From Hypsibius dujardini (lineage: Eukaryota > Tardigrada > Eutardigrada > Parachela > Hypsibiidae), in NCBI GenBank assembly GCA_001579985.1, contig LRSR01011639.1, positions 1 through 30,047 of the forward strand: a stretch of DNA of 30,047 bases, read 5' to 3'. The notes under the pieces were generated by a model. That model was not told where the DNA came from and did not search any database. It worked only from the letters and a program-made list of their open reading frames with translations. Positions 29,518 through 30,047 of this stretch are shown here, piece by piece; position 1 is the stretch's first letter; each line of letters starts with the position of its first letter. A program made the position numbers and the translations under genes.

Positions 29518-30047
29518 CTACAAATTAAGCTGTTTGATTGGCAATGAAATTATATATATGTATGGGTACGTATATAATTTGATTTTTGAATAACTGCTCA
29601 GATATTATAAATGTTGGTGAAAATGCACACTTTACACTGTATTTATGTGATCCGTCTCGTAATTGGACTTTTTGGTCAGAGTAATCAATGCTTCTGAAAT
29701 TTCGGCAACACACTCCAATCTATTCTTCTCAGTTTCAATTTAAATGTACTTCATTTTCCCGTGCATGCTATTTACTTATCAATCTAAAATCGAAAGAATT
29801 TAGTTTAATTTCAAGTAATCGAACTTAGGGAAATCATTGCATATGCATAGTAAGAGATGAGCAAGTTTGCTTGACGAATGAAAACCCTTTGCAAACCTCG
29901 TGCAAACGCTGCGGATTGTCGGTTTCCCATTTCCCTGTAGATTCACCGTCTTCCAGGTAGTCTAAACTCCTACGGCAGGATTGCTATATCAAGGACATGC
30001 CTGTTTAAAAAGTACGAAAGTTCTTGTTCCGTGGACCGTTTCGATTG
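29518..30047 (-). other. Region upstream of the ankyrin exon, possible further exons
   Basis: The ankyrin exon needs a preceding exon ending with one base of a codon. Two minus-strand stretches look coding-like: about 29740-29635 (ECVAEISEALITLTKKSNYE) and about 29980-29897 (SLDYLEDGESTGKWETDNPQ, followed by a GTTTGC donor). Neither joins to 29517 in the required phase with the splice sites I see, so they are candidates only. Confidence 0.3.

Overview
The window is animal nuclear DNA. Genes are split by spliceosomal introns (about 70 bp up to 2.1 kb), and it carries a transmembrane cadherin, mind-bomb-type SH3 repeats fused to a kinase, Tc1-like debris and MITE-like elements. Nothing in it fixes the phylum. 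A small-genome invertebrate (for example an ecdysozoan such as a tardigrade) is my guess only.

Layout. 1-2509 (+): the last ten exons of a cadherin, with its single transmembrane helix and a short cytoplasmic tail. A 92-bp tandem duplication here has doubled an intron and created a 21-nt microexon. 3717-20789: an HSP70 cluster of six loci on both strands. Three are intact (3717-5692 minus, 8957-10483 plus, 17173-20789 plus), and each spliced product is 508 aa, stopping at the end of the beta half of the substrate-binding domain with no helical lid and no EEVD tail. One is a divergent ATPase-domain-only protein with ruined catalytic motifs (7018-8385 minus). Two are pseudogenes (11155-12135 plus, 13705-15745 minus). 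Between them lie a broken kinase fragment, a Tc1-like relic, a 58-bp perfect palindrome and two abutting inverted-repeat elements. A third inverted-repeat element of 1.5 kb sits inside an intron of the last HSP70 gene.

20790-22167: a diverged tandem repeat and a frameshifted duplicate of a kinase tail. 22168-29517 (minus): ten exons that splice in frame into one protein with ankyrin repeats, about six mind bomb/HERC2-type SH3 repeats and a C-terminal tyrosine-kinase-like-group protein kinase. All introns in the ankyrin and SH3 part, and the one leading into the kinase, are phase 1.

Two themes stand out. One is local birth and decay of a lidless HSP70 family whose interdomain linker has also lost its usual hydrophobic character. 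The other is a multidomain kinase whose parts resemble those of plant KEG (kinase, ankyrin, HERC2-like repeats) in a different order. Coordinates of exons come from reading splice signals and frame by eye; no alignment or transcript data were available.
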